Source of the DNA: Cheilinus undulatus
Lineage: Eukaryota; Chordata; Actinopteri; Labriformes; Labridae
Assembly (NCBI RefSeq): GCF_018320785.1
Contig: NC_054873.1
Location: 21,046,196-21,110,195 of the forward strand
Length of the DNA: 64,000 nucleotides
Direction: 5' to 3'
This document shows positions 46,001 through 58,605 of this stretch, piece after piece (the first letter of the stretch is position 1; every line of letters begins with the position of its first letter). Under the pieces are notes generated by a model. That model was not told where the DNA came from and searched no databases. It saw nothing but the letters and a program-made list of their open reading frames with translations. The translations under genes were made by a program, and so were the position numbers.

Positions 46001-49000
46001 CAAAAAAAAGGTTAAAAAGTTGATGACATACCAAACGCAGAGCTGAAGGCCTCAGGGCAAAAGCTGATGTTGGGTTTACTTCATCCACTTCTTTGAAAGA
46101 GTCTTTGGTGAAAAACAAAGACTTTGTTTTCTTCATGCTTTCAGTAAAATCTAAAGCTGGGCAAGCAGCGCTTCTTCAGCAGAGAAATTTAAGGACATTT
46201 ATGACTTTTGTGTTTTTACTAAAACAACTCCATAGAAATAATCATGCCAAACACAACATTTCCTATTTGTTTCCTTGGCAGCATGTCGTAGTGTTCTGAA
46301 ATAGCTGGTTTTGTTCTCAATATTGTGTTGTTTTTTTCCTATATACCTTTCTACATATGCTCCAGACAATGAGTGGTTCATTGAAACCATGAACACTGTG
46401 TTTTCAGTGGGTGGAGACATGATGCAGCCCGACATCCCAAACAACTTTCTTAAACTGCTGTCTGAGGGTGAGATGACCACACAGTCATCTTTCCTTTTTT
46501 ATGTTCCTGTGAAGTGTTGTTCCCCTTTTCTCTAACTCTTACTGATAGTGGTTTTTATTCTGATTCATTGAACTGTTTCAGGATTTGACAGCGTGGAGGA
46601 AGACAGAAAGTTGAGGCAGTTTGCTGTAGACTCGTATATTTCCTTGCTTCATGGTAGACCTGGTAAACTGCCTCAGCGCTTCCTCCAGGTCATCAGCTGG
46701 GTGAGTGATGTTTGTGCAACAAGCAGAAAGAGCAGTTTGCGTTTTTTTTGTAATTATGTTAATAATTACAAAAAACATAATTAATTATGTTAATTATGTT
46801 GTAATGATCAGTTTAAGGTTAAAAGTACAGTGTACACACGCAGTTAAAAAAAGTAAATTATTCTGTCTGATTACAATGCAGCACCACTGAACTCTTCCAA
46901 GCTGCACAGTGATAAAGCATCAAGCTCCTCCCACTCCTGTTGCTATCTTGCTTTGAAATTAGGAGCTTTTAGATAGTAACTGAACTCAATGAGGTGTATT
47001 TATCTTAAACAGTTGAAACTGAAATTTCTGTTTCATGGATTCATTTTACATATTTAGGGAGAAAAGGTGTTTAATGCTTTAACCAGTGGTTAAACTTGGC
47101 CCATTATTAGAGAGCATTGATTTTCATCAATAGCACTGATCAAGAGCAGTTATGTAACCACAGACAATGAGCAGCTCAAAAACCATAGAAAGAGAACAAA
47201 ATTATTGACAGATAATGATCTATCACATTCAAAATTGTCTGAGGTTTGATCACTCAGTCCTGAAACCTCTCCCAACAAAAGACTGTTCTTCACTCAGAGC
47301 ATTGCGCAAATCTATAGACATTTCACAATAATGAATCTTTTTTGGCTGTGGTATCCATGTTCAAGGTTGATCTATGACTTCTGTTGAGGCGGTGCAGCAA
47401 TAGAGAGAGGGTGTCTTCATGGCCTTATGTCGGGCACGTAGCTTTAGTTCAGGCAGGCCAGGGAGTAAAGCGCTGCCATATAATCAAGATCAGCTGACAC
47501 CAAGCAAGCCGTCATCAGCTGACGGTCAGCTGATTCTCTCTAAGCACGCTACTGGCTAATTGCATTCATGCTACCATATTTAAACTGCTCTAGCCTTGCT
47601 ATGCTTTGCTGCTCCCTCCGCAAGCTGCTTTTTGCAACCCTCCACCACCCCAGCTCCTCCTTTATGCTACATCTTACTTAATCAGTGTCATTGATGCCTG
47701 CTCTGCTCTGGGTTTTTGCTGCTGCTCTCCCTGCTTCAGGCTTTCCTTATCTGCGCAGGTAGAGCAGAAACGTGTGCATTTTCAGTTTGATGCTTTCCAC
47801 ATGAGCTCATGGAGGGGCACGAGGATCCCAGAGCAGCCACACCACCGAATATAAATAATACCAATAAGAGCAAGTTATTAACTTCTAATAAAGAGAAAAT
47901 TCAATAACCACAAATCACATATTTCTTGACAAAGTGGTACTGTCTATATTTTATCATACATCGTTAGCTACTTGCTAACTTGTCAGAAAGGTCCACAGGA
48001 AGAAGGTCCTCAGTAACCAATGAACTGAAATTGGACACATTGCCACCTATTGACATTATTGCAAAGTATTTACAATGCACCTAACCCTTCATCTTGTTTG
48101 CCCGGCTCAGGTCCTCGGTGAGTACTCCCATTTACGGGAGGATCTTGAACCTGCCACTGTCCTGAGGCTGCTCTCCAGACTGCTTGATTCTAAGACCACC
48201 AGCAGTGAAACCAAGAGCTGGGTGCTCATGGCAATGACAAAGCTGTGTTCGGGCACAGCGGGTATTTCTGTGGCTCAGGAGATTTCTGAAACATACAGCA
48301 GCTCCCTGGACACCGTACTGAGACAGAGAGCTCAGGAGCTACAGCACCTCAGCCAGGACTCTGAACTACGAGCCAGAGTGCTGCCAGGAGACGGCAGCCA
48401 GGAACCCCTAGAGGTAACATACAGACACATGCAGGGCTGAGAATTCAGAGTAACAGTGCTCATGGCGGTGGCTGTTCTCTCTCAACCATCAGATCAGTCC
48501 CATGTCAATATGTCCTTGGGCAAGACACTTAACCCCAAATTCCTCCCACTGCTGTGTGGTGTGTGAATATGTATGAATGGGATTAATTGATACTGATTCC
48601 CACTTTACAAAGCAGCCTCTGCATCGGTGTGTGAATGTGGGATGAATAGGTAAGTGTGCCCTGTGGTGTAATAAGTGCTTTGAGTTGTCGGACAGCTAGA
48701 AAATCATTTTACTAGCTAAAGCCCTTTCTCCATTTTACCAAATCTTTAATGAAACATAAACATTTAAATAGCAAATCAAATGTATTTACACATTGAACTT
48801 GCTGGCTCTATAATAGCTTGTGATCAAACATTTTATGAAAAAAGGACTTGTTTCTTCAACCTAGTCCCTTCCCTTGTAAAATATTTGTTAATAGTTGGGG
48901 AAAACCTGCATAAACTTGCTCCCAATTACACACTGCTAATTTCATGTTTGTCTTTGTGATTTAGAGCATTTGTGATCATCATTTCAGCTGCAGCTGTTGT

Positions 49001-52000
49001 AACATGTCTGCAGCAAAAAGCTGCTTGGGTTTCAACCCCACAGAAATGTTTTTGTGCCAAGTTTTTTTTCCTTAATCAAATAGAGATCCAGGATGATATT
49101 ATAAATGCAAAAATTCTTCCTCTGGTTGTTCAGAAGATCGCAAAGTTGATTAATTTTATTCTTTTGTACACACAAATTGTGAAAAAAAATTTTAGATGCT
49201 GCATCACATCTGAAAGAGTAAGTTTATAATGTGATATCAGAATCAGATCAACTTTTTCTGTCAAATACAGTTGTACAATTTATCTTCTATAGAATATAGC
49301 ATAAAGAAATAGAGAAATAAATAATAGAAATAGGAATTAAGTAATAGAAATAGGAATTAAGTAATAGAAATAGGAATTAAATATAGTTACTAAGAATAGA
49401 AATATCAGTGCAAAAAGTGTGGAGTATAGCACAGTTCAGTCAGAAGTAGCAGTGCTGCACTGTTGGGTTTGTGAAAATTGAATGAAATATAATGGCCCTG
49501 TTTGGGGTCATTATTGATTGCTTAGAGCACATAAATCCAGTCTGTTCAATTCAGCGTCCAAGGGCCAGATCAGGCCCTTAAGGCCATTTTATTGGCCCTT
49601 TGAGTAGACTAATAATGCTCTAGAAATGATCCACACAAGTTTTATTTTTGAATAACATCATCTATGTTTATTGTATTTGCAAGATATTCCATCACATTAT
49701 TTCTCCAGTTTATTTGTCCCACCTCACAGTGCAATAAGTTATTTCTATTTATACAAATACTCTCATTCCTGCCAACAATTGCTCTGCTCTCCATTCTCAT
49801 GTATAAGCACACTTTTTTTCACCTGTGGCTATGTTTTTTCTAGCACATAAAGCCAAATGCACACTGCCTTCTCAGCTGATTTAAACATGTCTTTGAGTTG
49901 CATGAATAACTTGGAAGTTATGCCAACTTTTGTCATGATAGTGCATTTATTGTACAGTGTACAGGGGGACACAACACCAGACCACGGCCTGACTGGCTGC
50001 TCTCCGTGGTCGAATGGATATCTGTCATGTTTGATATCTTGGTTGTATGACTTCACACACTCCCAAAGAGAGAGCAGAGCCAAAAGCAGAATCTCCAACT
50101 TTGTGGGATGTTTTCTTTATAAAGTGTAAGACAGCTTAAATCACTAAAAAAACAGCAGGAATGACTTTTTTCCCTTCCCAAATTATAATAAAGGAAATAA
50201 ATGAGCAGGAAGTATGCCTACCTGTACACCTCCTGCTTATCATTTGTAATTATTTAGCTGATAGTTGTGTTTGCTGGTGATGATGATTACAGGCACATCT
50301 CAAAAAAAAAAGAAAAGAATATCATGAAAAAGCTCAATATTTTTTGACGGAGAGACTGTGAAGGCATGCCTGTGTCAACTGAGGAGAAGAAAATCAAAAA
50401 CAGTTTGGTTGTTTGATAAAGGTTATGAAAATTATTTCACTTATGTCATCTCTCATTCTGGTCCTTCATTTGTGGTCCTTTCTCACAAAGTGGCCCTCAT
50501 CTCAAGCTAACTGAACAGCCCTGAAATAAATGATAGATATTTATAGTCGCATGACTGCTGAAATGGTTGGCATCATAATGTACATGTTAAATTTGTCCAG
50601 GGCCAAGACATTGCACATTTTTATGTATAAAATGTTTACTTTGAAAGTGCTGCAGACCTTTTCCAAAGGAAGTTCAAACTTGCCGCTTTTGTTTTCTGGT
50701 CTCCAGGTAGATTCCTCTCTGTCATTCCTAGACGGATTCGTGTCAGAGGCGTTGGCTGCTGGTTCAGCACCTTACAAGCCTCCTCATCAGCGGCAGGAGG
50801 AACTCGCTCAGGCAAAAGGTGAATTTACCAGCGAGCGCTAACTGCGACTTCAATGTTAACATTTGGTTTTAAAGAAGGTAAAATCAGATTGATCTAAGAC
50901 ATATTTAACCATTTCTTCTCAAACACAAATTGCTTTATAATTTTGATAAATTGTTAATTTTAGGGCAACAATGGGAAAAGAAGGATGACTGTATAGTCAT
51001 AGTTACTGCAGATGAATGATTTTAATTTTGTTTTTTATAATTGTGACACTTTCTTGGCTCTTTGACTTTAACAAGGTGAAGAGCGGTTCAGAGGTTTTGC
51101 AAACAGAGCAGTTACAAACATTCTCCAGAGAAGAGACAAAAATGATTGCACAAATGTAGGCTGTGCAGTTGTCACTAAAAGGCAGAAAGAGTGTAGTTGA
51201 TTGACACCTGATGAGAGAGATGGTTTGGAAAGTGATGAGCAGAAGACTTGCATGCAGGCAGTGGTGAAATCCAAGTAGTCAAACATTGACATTTAATCAT
51301 AGTTTTTTAAAAATCTGTCATTTTCTTTTAGACCAATTTTGCTAATCTTTTCCACAGAACAGTGTGCTCTGAGTTATTTGAGCACTTAGCTGTGGCAGAT
51401 TTGGTAACCTGCATGTGCACTGACTTGTTTTGATGTACTCTTGACTGTTTTGTCTCCTCAGCTCTGAATCTGGAGCCGTACGGCCTGTCTCTGCCCATCA
51501 GCATGTCCTCCTGCAGCATCACAGACAGACAGTCTCCCACACTGTTGTCCATCAGCTCCGGTCTGTCAGGCGACAGCACTGAACTCTCACACAAAGGAAG
51601 GTGCGTGAATACGTGATGCATACTTTCTTGCCTGATTTGAAATAAACACACTGCAGTTTTGATGATCATCCATGTTTTTGTTCCAGCTCTGCCACTCTGA
51701 AGCTCGATGGAGTGAAGCGGGTCTGGGGGAAGGAGGGCTACTTGGCGCACGGGGAGGAAACTGCCCAGGTGGAGGTTCCTAGTCCCCTCCGCTCACCAAG
51801 CCAACATGGAGAGGCTGATGGGTCCCACAGTCACACTACCACTCCCACACCAACCCCTGAGCCTGAACTGGAGAAACAGCAGCTGGCCTCCTCGCTGTTT
51901 GTCGGCCTGAGCTCTCAGAGCTCTGTGTGTCTGGTGAGCTCTTAATCCTTCCTCTAACTGTTAAAGATAAAAGAGCAAAATATAAAAAAAAGGCCACATT

Positions 52001-54027
52001 TTGGTCTGTTTTTCAAGGTCTCCACTTACACTATAAACATTTGAAAATACAGCATATAAACATTTCAGAAGTGGTACATCACATTTTTATAAAGTCATCA
52101 GTTTTTTTCCTTTTGAACAGATGGGAAAATCTGATCCAACACCTCAGCGCTTCAGGAGAAAAGCCAAAGGTCTGAACTCATCTTCAGTTCCCAATGAGGT
52201 GACATCAAACTCCATCAGCTCTCCTCCGAGCACCGTGGATAACTTATTGTGTAACAACCTCCTGGACTCCAACGTGACCTCAGACCTGGACACACCTTCA
52301 CCAGAACCTCCACCACAGCTCTCTCAGGACCTCAGCACTGCAAATGGCACCTTTGATGGGGAGTTAACACAAAGGGATGTAAACACCAGTAACTCCTCTC
52401 TTATTAGGGATAATGGTTTAGATCCTGAACACTTGGATGGAGATAAAGACTCGTGTCTCAGCTCACATCTTCCTGCAGAGCTCTCTGGACTCTCCCACTC
52501 TGAAATCACTCCTCTGTGCTCCCACCAAAGCCTTCGCCTCTCCTCCTGTCATGTGCAGAGAGATGAATGTGTAGCACTCATTGTTTTTATTTACAACTCT
52601 TCGCACTCTGACATTGAGCAGATTATCTTAGAGCTGGACTCGGATCAACTTGAGGTTTGTTTTTTATGAAGCAGATCGCTAGCGGTGAGACCTTTTTAAA
52701 GTAATACAGTAACTACATTTTAAAAAGTACTTCTTGTTTTTTCCAGGTATCGTGTGTGTGCGAAAGTCCGGTCCAGGAAGTGAGAAGTGACAGTGTTGTT
52801 GTGTGTCAGTACACTTTAAATGTGAAGAGGCCTTCAGTCCATTTTGAAGTGTGCGGGGTGGTGTCATACACGTTTTCTGATGGGACCCCTCAGTCGCTTC
52901 AATTTTCATTCAAGCTGCCTCTAACCAGCTTCATCAGGTGGCTTATTTTCTTATGTTATGTAAAAATGTCTGCAAAAAAGATTAGTTACTTACTGTGTTT
53001 CCATATTTCTTATCAGACCTCTGACAGTGTCCACAGACGAGTATGGGACGATGTGGTTGGCGTTCTCGAATGATACGAAGCAGAACTTGGCGCTGATAAG
53101 TGAAGGCCAGGAATCTCTTACAGCCACGCTGAACATACTAAAGAGGAAACTTCAGCTTCATGTGGTGGAAATCATCGGTGATCAGAAGCTTTAACATTTT
53201 ATAAACTTGATTTTTTTCACCTGAAATTACCTGCCCAGCCCCCTTGTCACACTTTCCAAAGACACCAGGGTAAACAAATGAATAAGTATAGCAAATAATA
53301 TTAAGGAAAAAGACTGTAAATGGGTGGGGAAAATGAAGTTGATATCTGGTGACTGGTGTAGAGGTAATCACCCTGAATCATACTCCATTTGTCCACTTTC
53401 ACTAGTACATTGATACCATGAACTGATACATTTATATATGGCAGTGATATAAAGGCATAAAATGACTCAAAGTACCAACCTACTCTGTTGATTCATCCAC
53501 CATCTTGGATGAGTCATAACATTATGTTGTGACTTTCACAGCACGCTCACCTCCTAAGACTGAGAGGCATGTTTTAAAGAAAACTCAAATTTTTGGGGAG
53601 TTTTCTTTAATAAAAAATAGACTGAAACATGTGACTAAAACTAACTAGCGTTTTTTTCTAAAGACACAGACTAACTGAAAAAATGGCCAAGCCTAACACT
53701 GCTATTGGTTGTACCAGGCTGTTCATTTCTGCTGAAAAAATAGACTTTAGGGGATCCTAGGGCCTTTGGAGCACTTGAGAAACTGCCATTTTGCCCTTCC
53801 ACATTGGCCTCTGTGTTTAGCACCATTAGTTTGATACTTGAAGTAAACTTTAATTTTCCCTCACAGGTATGGAGGGTATCGTAGCGTGCCAGCTCCTCCA
53901 GGATCAGCCGTGTCTGATGCACTGTCGCGCCCATGCAGGAATGCTATCTGTGTGGCTTCGCTCTCCAATCCCTGACCTGCCTGACTGCCTGATGTACCAC
54001 TGTCAGAGAGCTTTACAGGAGCACTGA
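40443..54027 (+). CDS. ap4e1: AP-4 complex subunit epsilon-1, complete
   Basis: Large subunit of the AP-4 coat that sorts cargo such as ATG9A at the trans-Golgi network. Twenty-one in-phase exons give 1128 residues (human about 1137): 40443-40583, 41368-41439, 41545-41668, 41820-41893, 41964-42085, 42223-42382, 43063-43229, 43335-43408, 43506-43628, 43717-43826, 43903-44042, 46355-46467, 46582-46700, 48111-48413, 50707-50818, 51462-51600, 51687-51933, 52121-52654, 52747-52937, 53017-53177, 53867-54027. The N-terminal adaptin trunk (about 1-610; EMLGYEASFSYIHAIKLAQQ, IIRRKAVLALYKFY) is followed by a Ser/Pro-rich hinge, mostly in exons 16-18, and a C-terminal ear. The start MSDVVEKTLTALPSLL matches the family and has A at -3. 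One intron (44043-46354) has AT-AC ends. Confidence 0.97.
42585..43055. repeat. T-rich low-complexity tract ending in T30
   Basis: Pyrimidine-rich DNA dominated by TTTATT and CTTTT words ends in an uninterrupted run of 30 T at 43026-43055, directly before the acceptor GTTCCAG of ap4e1 exon 7. Confidence 0.75.
44043..46354 (+). other. ap4e1: U12-type AT-AC intron of ap4e1
   Basis: The coding frame requires the upstream exon to end in GAA AA at 44042 and the next to begin A TAT GCT at 46355 (EK-YAPD, as in the family). The intron then starts ATATCCTTTT, the minor-spliceosome 5' consensus, and ends CTTTCTAC. TTCCTATAT at 46336-46344 is a plausible branch-point match to TTCCTTRAY, with its A 11 bases before the 3' end. 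No GT-AG alternative keeps the frame. The intron splits codon 436 in phase 2. It also holds a CTCF-like motif at 45382 but no clear mobile element. Confidence 0.88.
45382..45395 (+). promoter_or_regulatory. CTCF-like motif in ap4e1 AT-AC intron
   Basis: CCAGCAGAGGGCAG matches all 14 positions of the CTCF core CCASYAGRKGGCRS. It sits in otherwise unremarkable intron sequence. Confidence 0.35.
46745..46800. repeat. A+T inverted repeat
   Basis: TTTTTTTGTAATTATGTTAA is followed by its near reverse complement TAATTACAAAAAAC and further TTAATTATG units. A possible cruciform or hairpin, 45 bases into ap4e1 intron 13. Confidence 0.55.
47440..47780. repeat. Dispersed repeat, copy 2
   Basis: In ap4e1 intron 13. 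CAGCTGACGGTCAGCTGATT, TAGCCTTGC and CACCCCAGCTCCTCCTTTAT words recall the 12125 and 56870 copies. More diverged than they are from each other. Confidence 0.45.
48480..48710 (+). repeat. Interspersed repeat with TCCTTGGGCAAGACACTT
   Basis: TGTCCTTGGGCAAGACACTT, followed 130-190 bases later by GGTGTGTGAATGTGGGATGA and AAGTGCTTTGAGTTGTCGGA, is the order seen in a widespread fish interspersed repeat. It sits directly after ap4e1 exon 14. Confidence 0.6.
49233..49290 (-). mobile_element. LINE-like 3' tail, inverted
   Basis: ATATCAGAATCAGATCAACT is the reverse complement of the TTGATTCTGATT-type tail seen at 32150 and 58590. Fragment only. Confidence 0.4.
49322..49381. repeat. 20-bp tandem repeat, three copies
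   Basis: TAATAGAAATAGGAATTAAG occurs three times head-to-tail, with one change at the last base. The repeat lies in ap4e1 intron 14. Confidence 0.9.
49538..49625. repeat. GGCCAGATCAGGCCC interspersed repeat end
   Basis: TTCAGCGTCCAAGGGCCAGA with TCAGGCCCTTAAGGCC resembles the element end at 32680-32760 (GGGTGTCAAATACAAGGCCC, ATCTGGCCCAC). A short, diverged fragment. Confidence 0.4.
50292..50345. repeat. DNA-transposon terminal-repeat-like fragment
   Basis: AGGCACATCTCAAAAAAAAA followed by GAATATCATGAAAAAGCTCA resembles a repeat end common in fish genomes (AGGTGCATCTC...). Isolated; no partner end was found nearby. Confidence 0.4.
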
Positions 54028-55794
54028 CCACCCATCCCCCTCCACAGACCGCAGCACCCCCACGGACACCACTGAGCAGCATGAACATGAGGAGGAAGGT
54101 ACACAGAGCAGCAGTGCAGAACAGAGCAGGACACAGTACACTATTCTCTATTATCATTGACAGAGTTGTTTTCTTCACCCAGAAATAATTTACTCCACAG
54201 TTGTTTGAAAGTTATGTCTGGTTTTCCTCAGGGTCAAAGATTGTGTCTTTATCCTTCTGAAGATGTTTCAGGATAACACTTATGTCTTAAAATGATGACT
54301 TGAAAACGATTGAAATGTTGTCTGAGTGAAATGAATGCTTTTATTATCTCTGCTGGTTCTTGGTTTTAAGGGGAACCCTACGTTTGAGGATAGGTTGATC
54401 TTACTGGATAGACATTAGTGGCTTTTATGTGAAGGATGTACAAAGAACTCCCTAGATTTCAGCATTTTGAGAAAATTTCGAAAATGGCTTCACATTAAGG
54501 GTGCCATTGCTGCACAATGCACTCAGGGTAGCGATGTCCAATGGTTGATGTTCTTCCCCCATCTTTCTTATTGTTCTCAGCTCAGTCTTAATTATAGTTA
54601 CTAATTCCTTATTGTCTTCACTAAAAATTAGCTAAGATTAGACAGCCTTAAGGATGACACTCCATAGGAAGAGGAACAATGCAACCACAATGCAACGTGG
54701 TTATTTTAAAACTCTCAAAATGTAAAACTAGCATGTTTCTTTGTTCTAAAATCATAAAAGACAATAACTTTAATCCAGTAAAGTCCCCATTTCTTAATAT
54801 GCAGGGCTTCTTTTCAAGACATTGTGAATATAATTTCTCTCTCATTCTCATAAACAAGAAAGTTTAGATATAAAAACTTTATTGACATGATTCTTGTAGG
54901 ACATACTCTAATCATTTACAGATCACTTTCCTTTTTGTTTCTCTTAACATAAAAGCATTTAACTACTTTAAAAAATATCTGAAATACAGAATGACATGTA
55001 AAAACAAACACTCTTGCATTAGAATTGGATGGTTTATTTAATTAATGAGGTTTGTAAGAAACAAAAGATTTCTTACAGGCGTCACAGCTAAATTGTTATA
55101 ATTTTTGGGTTAAAACATGAAGGAGAGTTTTAAACTTAAAAGCTGATATTTGCAGAGAGCTAGAAGAACTTGCTGGTCTTAATATTTTAAGTTGGCATCT
55201 GTGTTTGTCTAAAGGATTACATTTTGCTGACATGAACCTCAGAGAGCAGCAGATCTAAACTTTTCTAACCTCTACAAAGAGAAGACGTCAGCTTAAATGT
55301 AGGTAATTTCAGGACTTTTTTGGTTTCCCCTCCCTATGTTTTGCAGATGCTGCCTTCTGTGTGTGACAATTATCTATGCACTCATGTTTCTGGTGTGTCC
55401 GTTTCAGTGAAATTTGGTGGATTCTGGTGGTCTTGGACTACTCTATTTTTGTATCAATGCAGTATTAAAAACATATTTATTGGATTTATATTCTTACAAA
55501 AAATATTTTATATTATTTCTTTAAAAACATTGTGCTTCAGGTACTGTTTGAGTTTTCTGTGTCAGATTTTACCCATCACAGCCTGTATTATTTAATTCAT
55601 CTTGAAGGGAAAGTTTTCTTCTGTTTTACCTGTGTCCTGATTTGAAGAACAGCATGGAGCTAAAATTTTCTCAACTCTGAGTAACCAGACGCCTTATGTT
55701 CTAATGCCATTGAGGTGTGTTTGATTTGTGCCTGTGGTACACACTGAATCATGTGTTTCTTTCAGTGCCTGTCAATACTTTTTGCTAACTTATG

Positions 55795-55800
55795 AATAAA
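55795..55800 (+). terminator. Candidate poly(A) signal of ap4e1
   Basis: AATAAA about 1.77 kb after the ap4e1 stop is the first clear canonical hexamer I find downstream. A 3' UTR of that length is plausible, but variant hexamers nearer the stop cannot be excluded. Confidence 0.35.
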
Positions 55801-56869
55801 TCCAACACATGTAAATCACCTGAATATGACTTATTATTTATTTATTTAAAGACACTGATGATATTTATTAAAATGAGTAACAAACATGAATATGATGAAG
55901 ATCAGGAAAAAAAGGCATTTTATCAAAGTAAACATGACATGTTTTTATGCTATGTACTTTCAGTATTTTCAGTTGGAGAACTGCAAATCTTTCCTGAATG
56001 AAATTATATGTATTGAGGCATGTAGACCTACCAGAAAAAAAATCCTGGCAGACTGACTTCTCACAGTTAAGGCTGTCATGAGACCAGGTTTTTAAACTTA
56101 AATGCGATTCCATGTAAAATAAAACAATATTGGTATCTCTTTTAGTGCCACAACGACAACAAAAATAAGACCAAGGCATCCATTATTGGTTATTTATCAT
56201 AATTTATTACCATAAAATGGAGCCAATCTCCTGCACTCAGTCTAAATTGCAATAAAACTTGAGTAATGTTTTCATGCAGAGATGTTGCCTATGTTTTTGT
56301 ACAATTAAGGCTGCGGTATCTCTCTTTCTTTCATGGCAGCTTTGGGTTCAGATATGACTTCTTGTTTTTTACAGCTTTGTTCTTTTAATACTATCAGACA
56401 TTAAGAGAACAAATTGAATTATAACATGAGGTTTAAAAGTATTCAAGTTTTGAAAATAGTGAGAAAATGACACATTCTTCATTTTCATTCACCTCAACCC
56501 TAAAGAGGCAATTTGAGAAATGGTTTTGTCCATAGATTAAATCGCAATATGGCCTGCTGCAATTTACAAATTGCACAAGTTGTAATATTTCTTAATTTGA
56601 AATGTGTCAAAATACCAGTTTAATACATCAAATTTTTGCAGCGGCAGAGATTTTATGCAGATTAAGCAAACATTCAAGTGTCAAATTTTGTATAATGGTT
56701 TACAGAAATCCTCCTTTTCGTGTTTTACATATGTTTTCCTCAGTCAAGATGAGGGACATAAAAATGATAATGCCCTTTACTAAAGCAAATGACATCAAAT
56801 TTGCAAATGAGCAAAAGTAATTAGTTCATTCTATCTAAAATTGATGAAGCTTAGTGTTAGGTCACAAAA

Positions 56870-57345
56870 GTCATCCCCAAGTTGCGATCAGCTGATAGCA
56901 AGCTTCACCTCCTCCACCCGACCTGCCTCCTTTATGCATAAAGCTTGTTGCATCCTCATATTCAGATTCATGGTACTATGGATTAATTGCTCCTGAATAA
57001 TTTCATCGTTTTCAAAACGCATTCTCATAAATGTGTGTATCTATATGGGGATTTCTAGCCATGTACTCCCTGCAAAGTCAAAGCAGCTGCTGACTTACCT
57101 AAGGAGCATCTTTTGAGCAGAGCCCTTACCAAAGTACAACCATAGTAGATCCATTTTGCAATAAAATGGTTGAATGTATGTGTCCTGGCGGCTGAATGCA
57201 GGCTATAATATGGAAGGTTGTTGATTAATTTGTTGAAAAATACATAAGATGAGGAACCTAAGAATAATCGCATATTAAACCGCAATTGCAATATTAGGGG
57301 AAAAAAATGGCAAATAGATTATTTTTGCAAATCGTTCAGCCCTAC
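56870..57345. repeat. Dispersed repeat copy 3 and hAT-like repeat end
   Basis: 56870-57060 matches the 12330-12440 part of copy 1 (CCTCCTTTATGCATAAAGCT, then CATCCTCAT, TGGTACTATG, TAATTGCT). 57275-57345 ends TTTTTGCAAATCGTTCAGCC, a repeat end often seen in fish. These may be parts of one element. Confidence 0.5.
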
Positions 57346-57359
57346 TTTGTTTGTATTTA

Positions 57360-57530
57360 AGAGTTTTATTCTTTGTGCTTTTACCTTTTTAGGACAAGAC
57401 AGTGGATAGTGTTGGAAATCAGGGAGAGAGAGTAGGAAAAGGAGCCAAAAGTCAGATTCAAACCTATGCTGTAGACTTTGAAGTTTCCAGACATCGAAGC
57501 ACTACCTAAAACACTAGGCCATCTGCTCTC
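57360..57530 (-). mobile_element. tRNA-derived SINE, copy 3
   Basis: ACAGTGGATAGTGTTGGAAA body, B box complement AGATTCAAACC near 57454, A box complement ACACTAGGCCA at 57511-57521. Diverged and without a clear target duplication. Confidence 0.65.
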
Positions 57531-57724
57531 CTATAGCTTGCTTTCATTTCGAGTTTCAGATTTGTTTTAAACTGCTGTTTGAGTTGTATTTGACTTGCCA
57601 AAATGTCATTATGCATGTTGGGTTGTTTTTAGCACATAATCTGTCAGCATTATTCAGCTACTCCTCCTTTTCCAGCTTTTCCTGCATGTAAATCAGCTAG
57701 TGCCCTAACCTGCCCATCACAAAA

Positions 57725-57998
57725 TGGTCTGATGACCATTCACATGTCACAGAGTCACTCTGATGACCACTTTACAATCACAGTCACTCAACAGTCACAG
57801 TCACTCTGATGACCATTTAACAGCATAGAGTCACTCAATAGTCACAGTTACTCTGATGTCCCCCCACAGTCACAAAGTTACTCTAGTGAACATTCAACAG
57901 TCACAGAGTCACTCTGATGCATACTCAACAGTCACAGTTAATCTGATGACCACTCAGCAGTCACAGAGTCACTTTGATGGAAACTAGACAGTCACAGA
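57725..57998. repeat. Minisatellite of AGTCACTCTGATGACC units
   Basis: About eight imperfect units of roughly 30-35 bases built from CAACAGTCACAG, AGTCACTCTGATGACCA and variants, with uneven lengths. Between ap4e1 and cyp19a1. Confidence 0.85.
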
Positions 57999-58079
57999 CT
58001 TTCAGAAAATAGAAAATGAGAAAATAAAATGTTTTTTTCACAAGCATCCTTGCCCTGCTCATTGTGAAATATCCTGCAC

Positions 58080-58605
58080 TGTCTCTTACTGCTAACTATA
58101 TCTCATTACTGTTAGAAAGCTCATTGTGGTTAAGGCCTCACCTCATACGCATGTTTGCACTGATAATCTTTTAACTGTACTAATTACTCATTTAATCAAT
58201 TTACTGTACTGAAATGTAATAGTAATTAATTTAAACACTGCAAGAAGGCTCTCTGTAGTAAAATGATTTGCCTCATATGCACTTTGCACTAATCAACTAT
58301 CTTAAATTATCTTATCTACCTCTTGTAAATTTACCAACATCCTAGCATATTTTATACTTCTGTTCATGTCTAGTCATTCTTGCCCCCTTTGCACATCTTG
58401 CAACTATACTATCAATGCACACACCAGTACTAGAAAAAAAATGAGAGCTTCTGCATATTCAAGTCTTATTTTTTATACTCTGTTCAGTTTATTTTTTTTT
58501 AATTTAATGTTGAATTCCTGTATATTGAGAGCAAAGCTAACTGGAGTCAAATTCCTTGTTGCGCAAGCATACTTGGCCAATAAAGCCGAGTCTGATTCTG
58601 AAAAC
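58080..58605 (+). mobile_element. LINE-like 3' UTR and tail
   Basis: Ends GGCCAATAAAGCCGAGTCTG followed by ATTCTGAA, and shares its terminal region with 32085-32160. The upstream part has CTGCACTGTCTC and ATGCACTTTGCACT words typical of fish L2-like 3' UTRs. No reverse-transcriptase frame. Confidence 0.55.

Noticed and set aside
45867-46136. Extra ap4e1 exon in the large AT-AC intron
   Set aside because: Exons 11 and 12 already join in phase with no residues missing compared with the family.
51328-51750. Minus-strand 140-residue open frame
   Set aside because: Lies antisense over ap4e1 exons 16 and 17; a shadow of the real coding strand.
57725-57998. CRISPR array
   Set aside because: Repeats are imperfect with no constant repeat-spacer spacing, and the genome is vertebrate.
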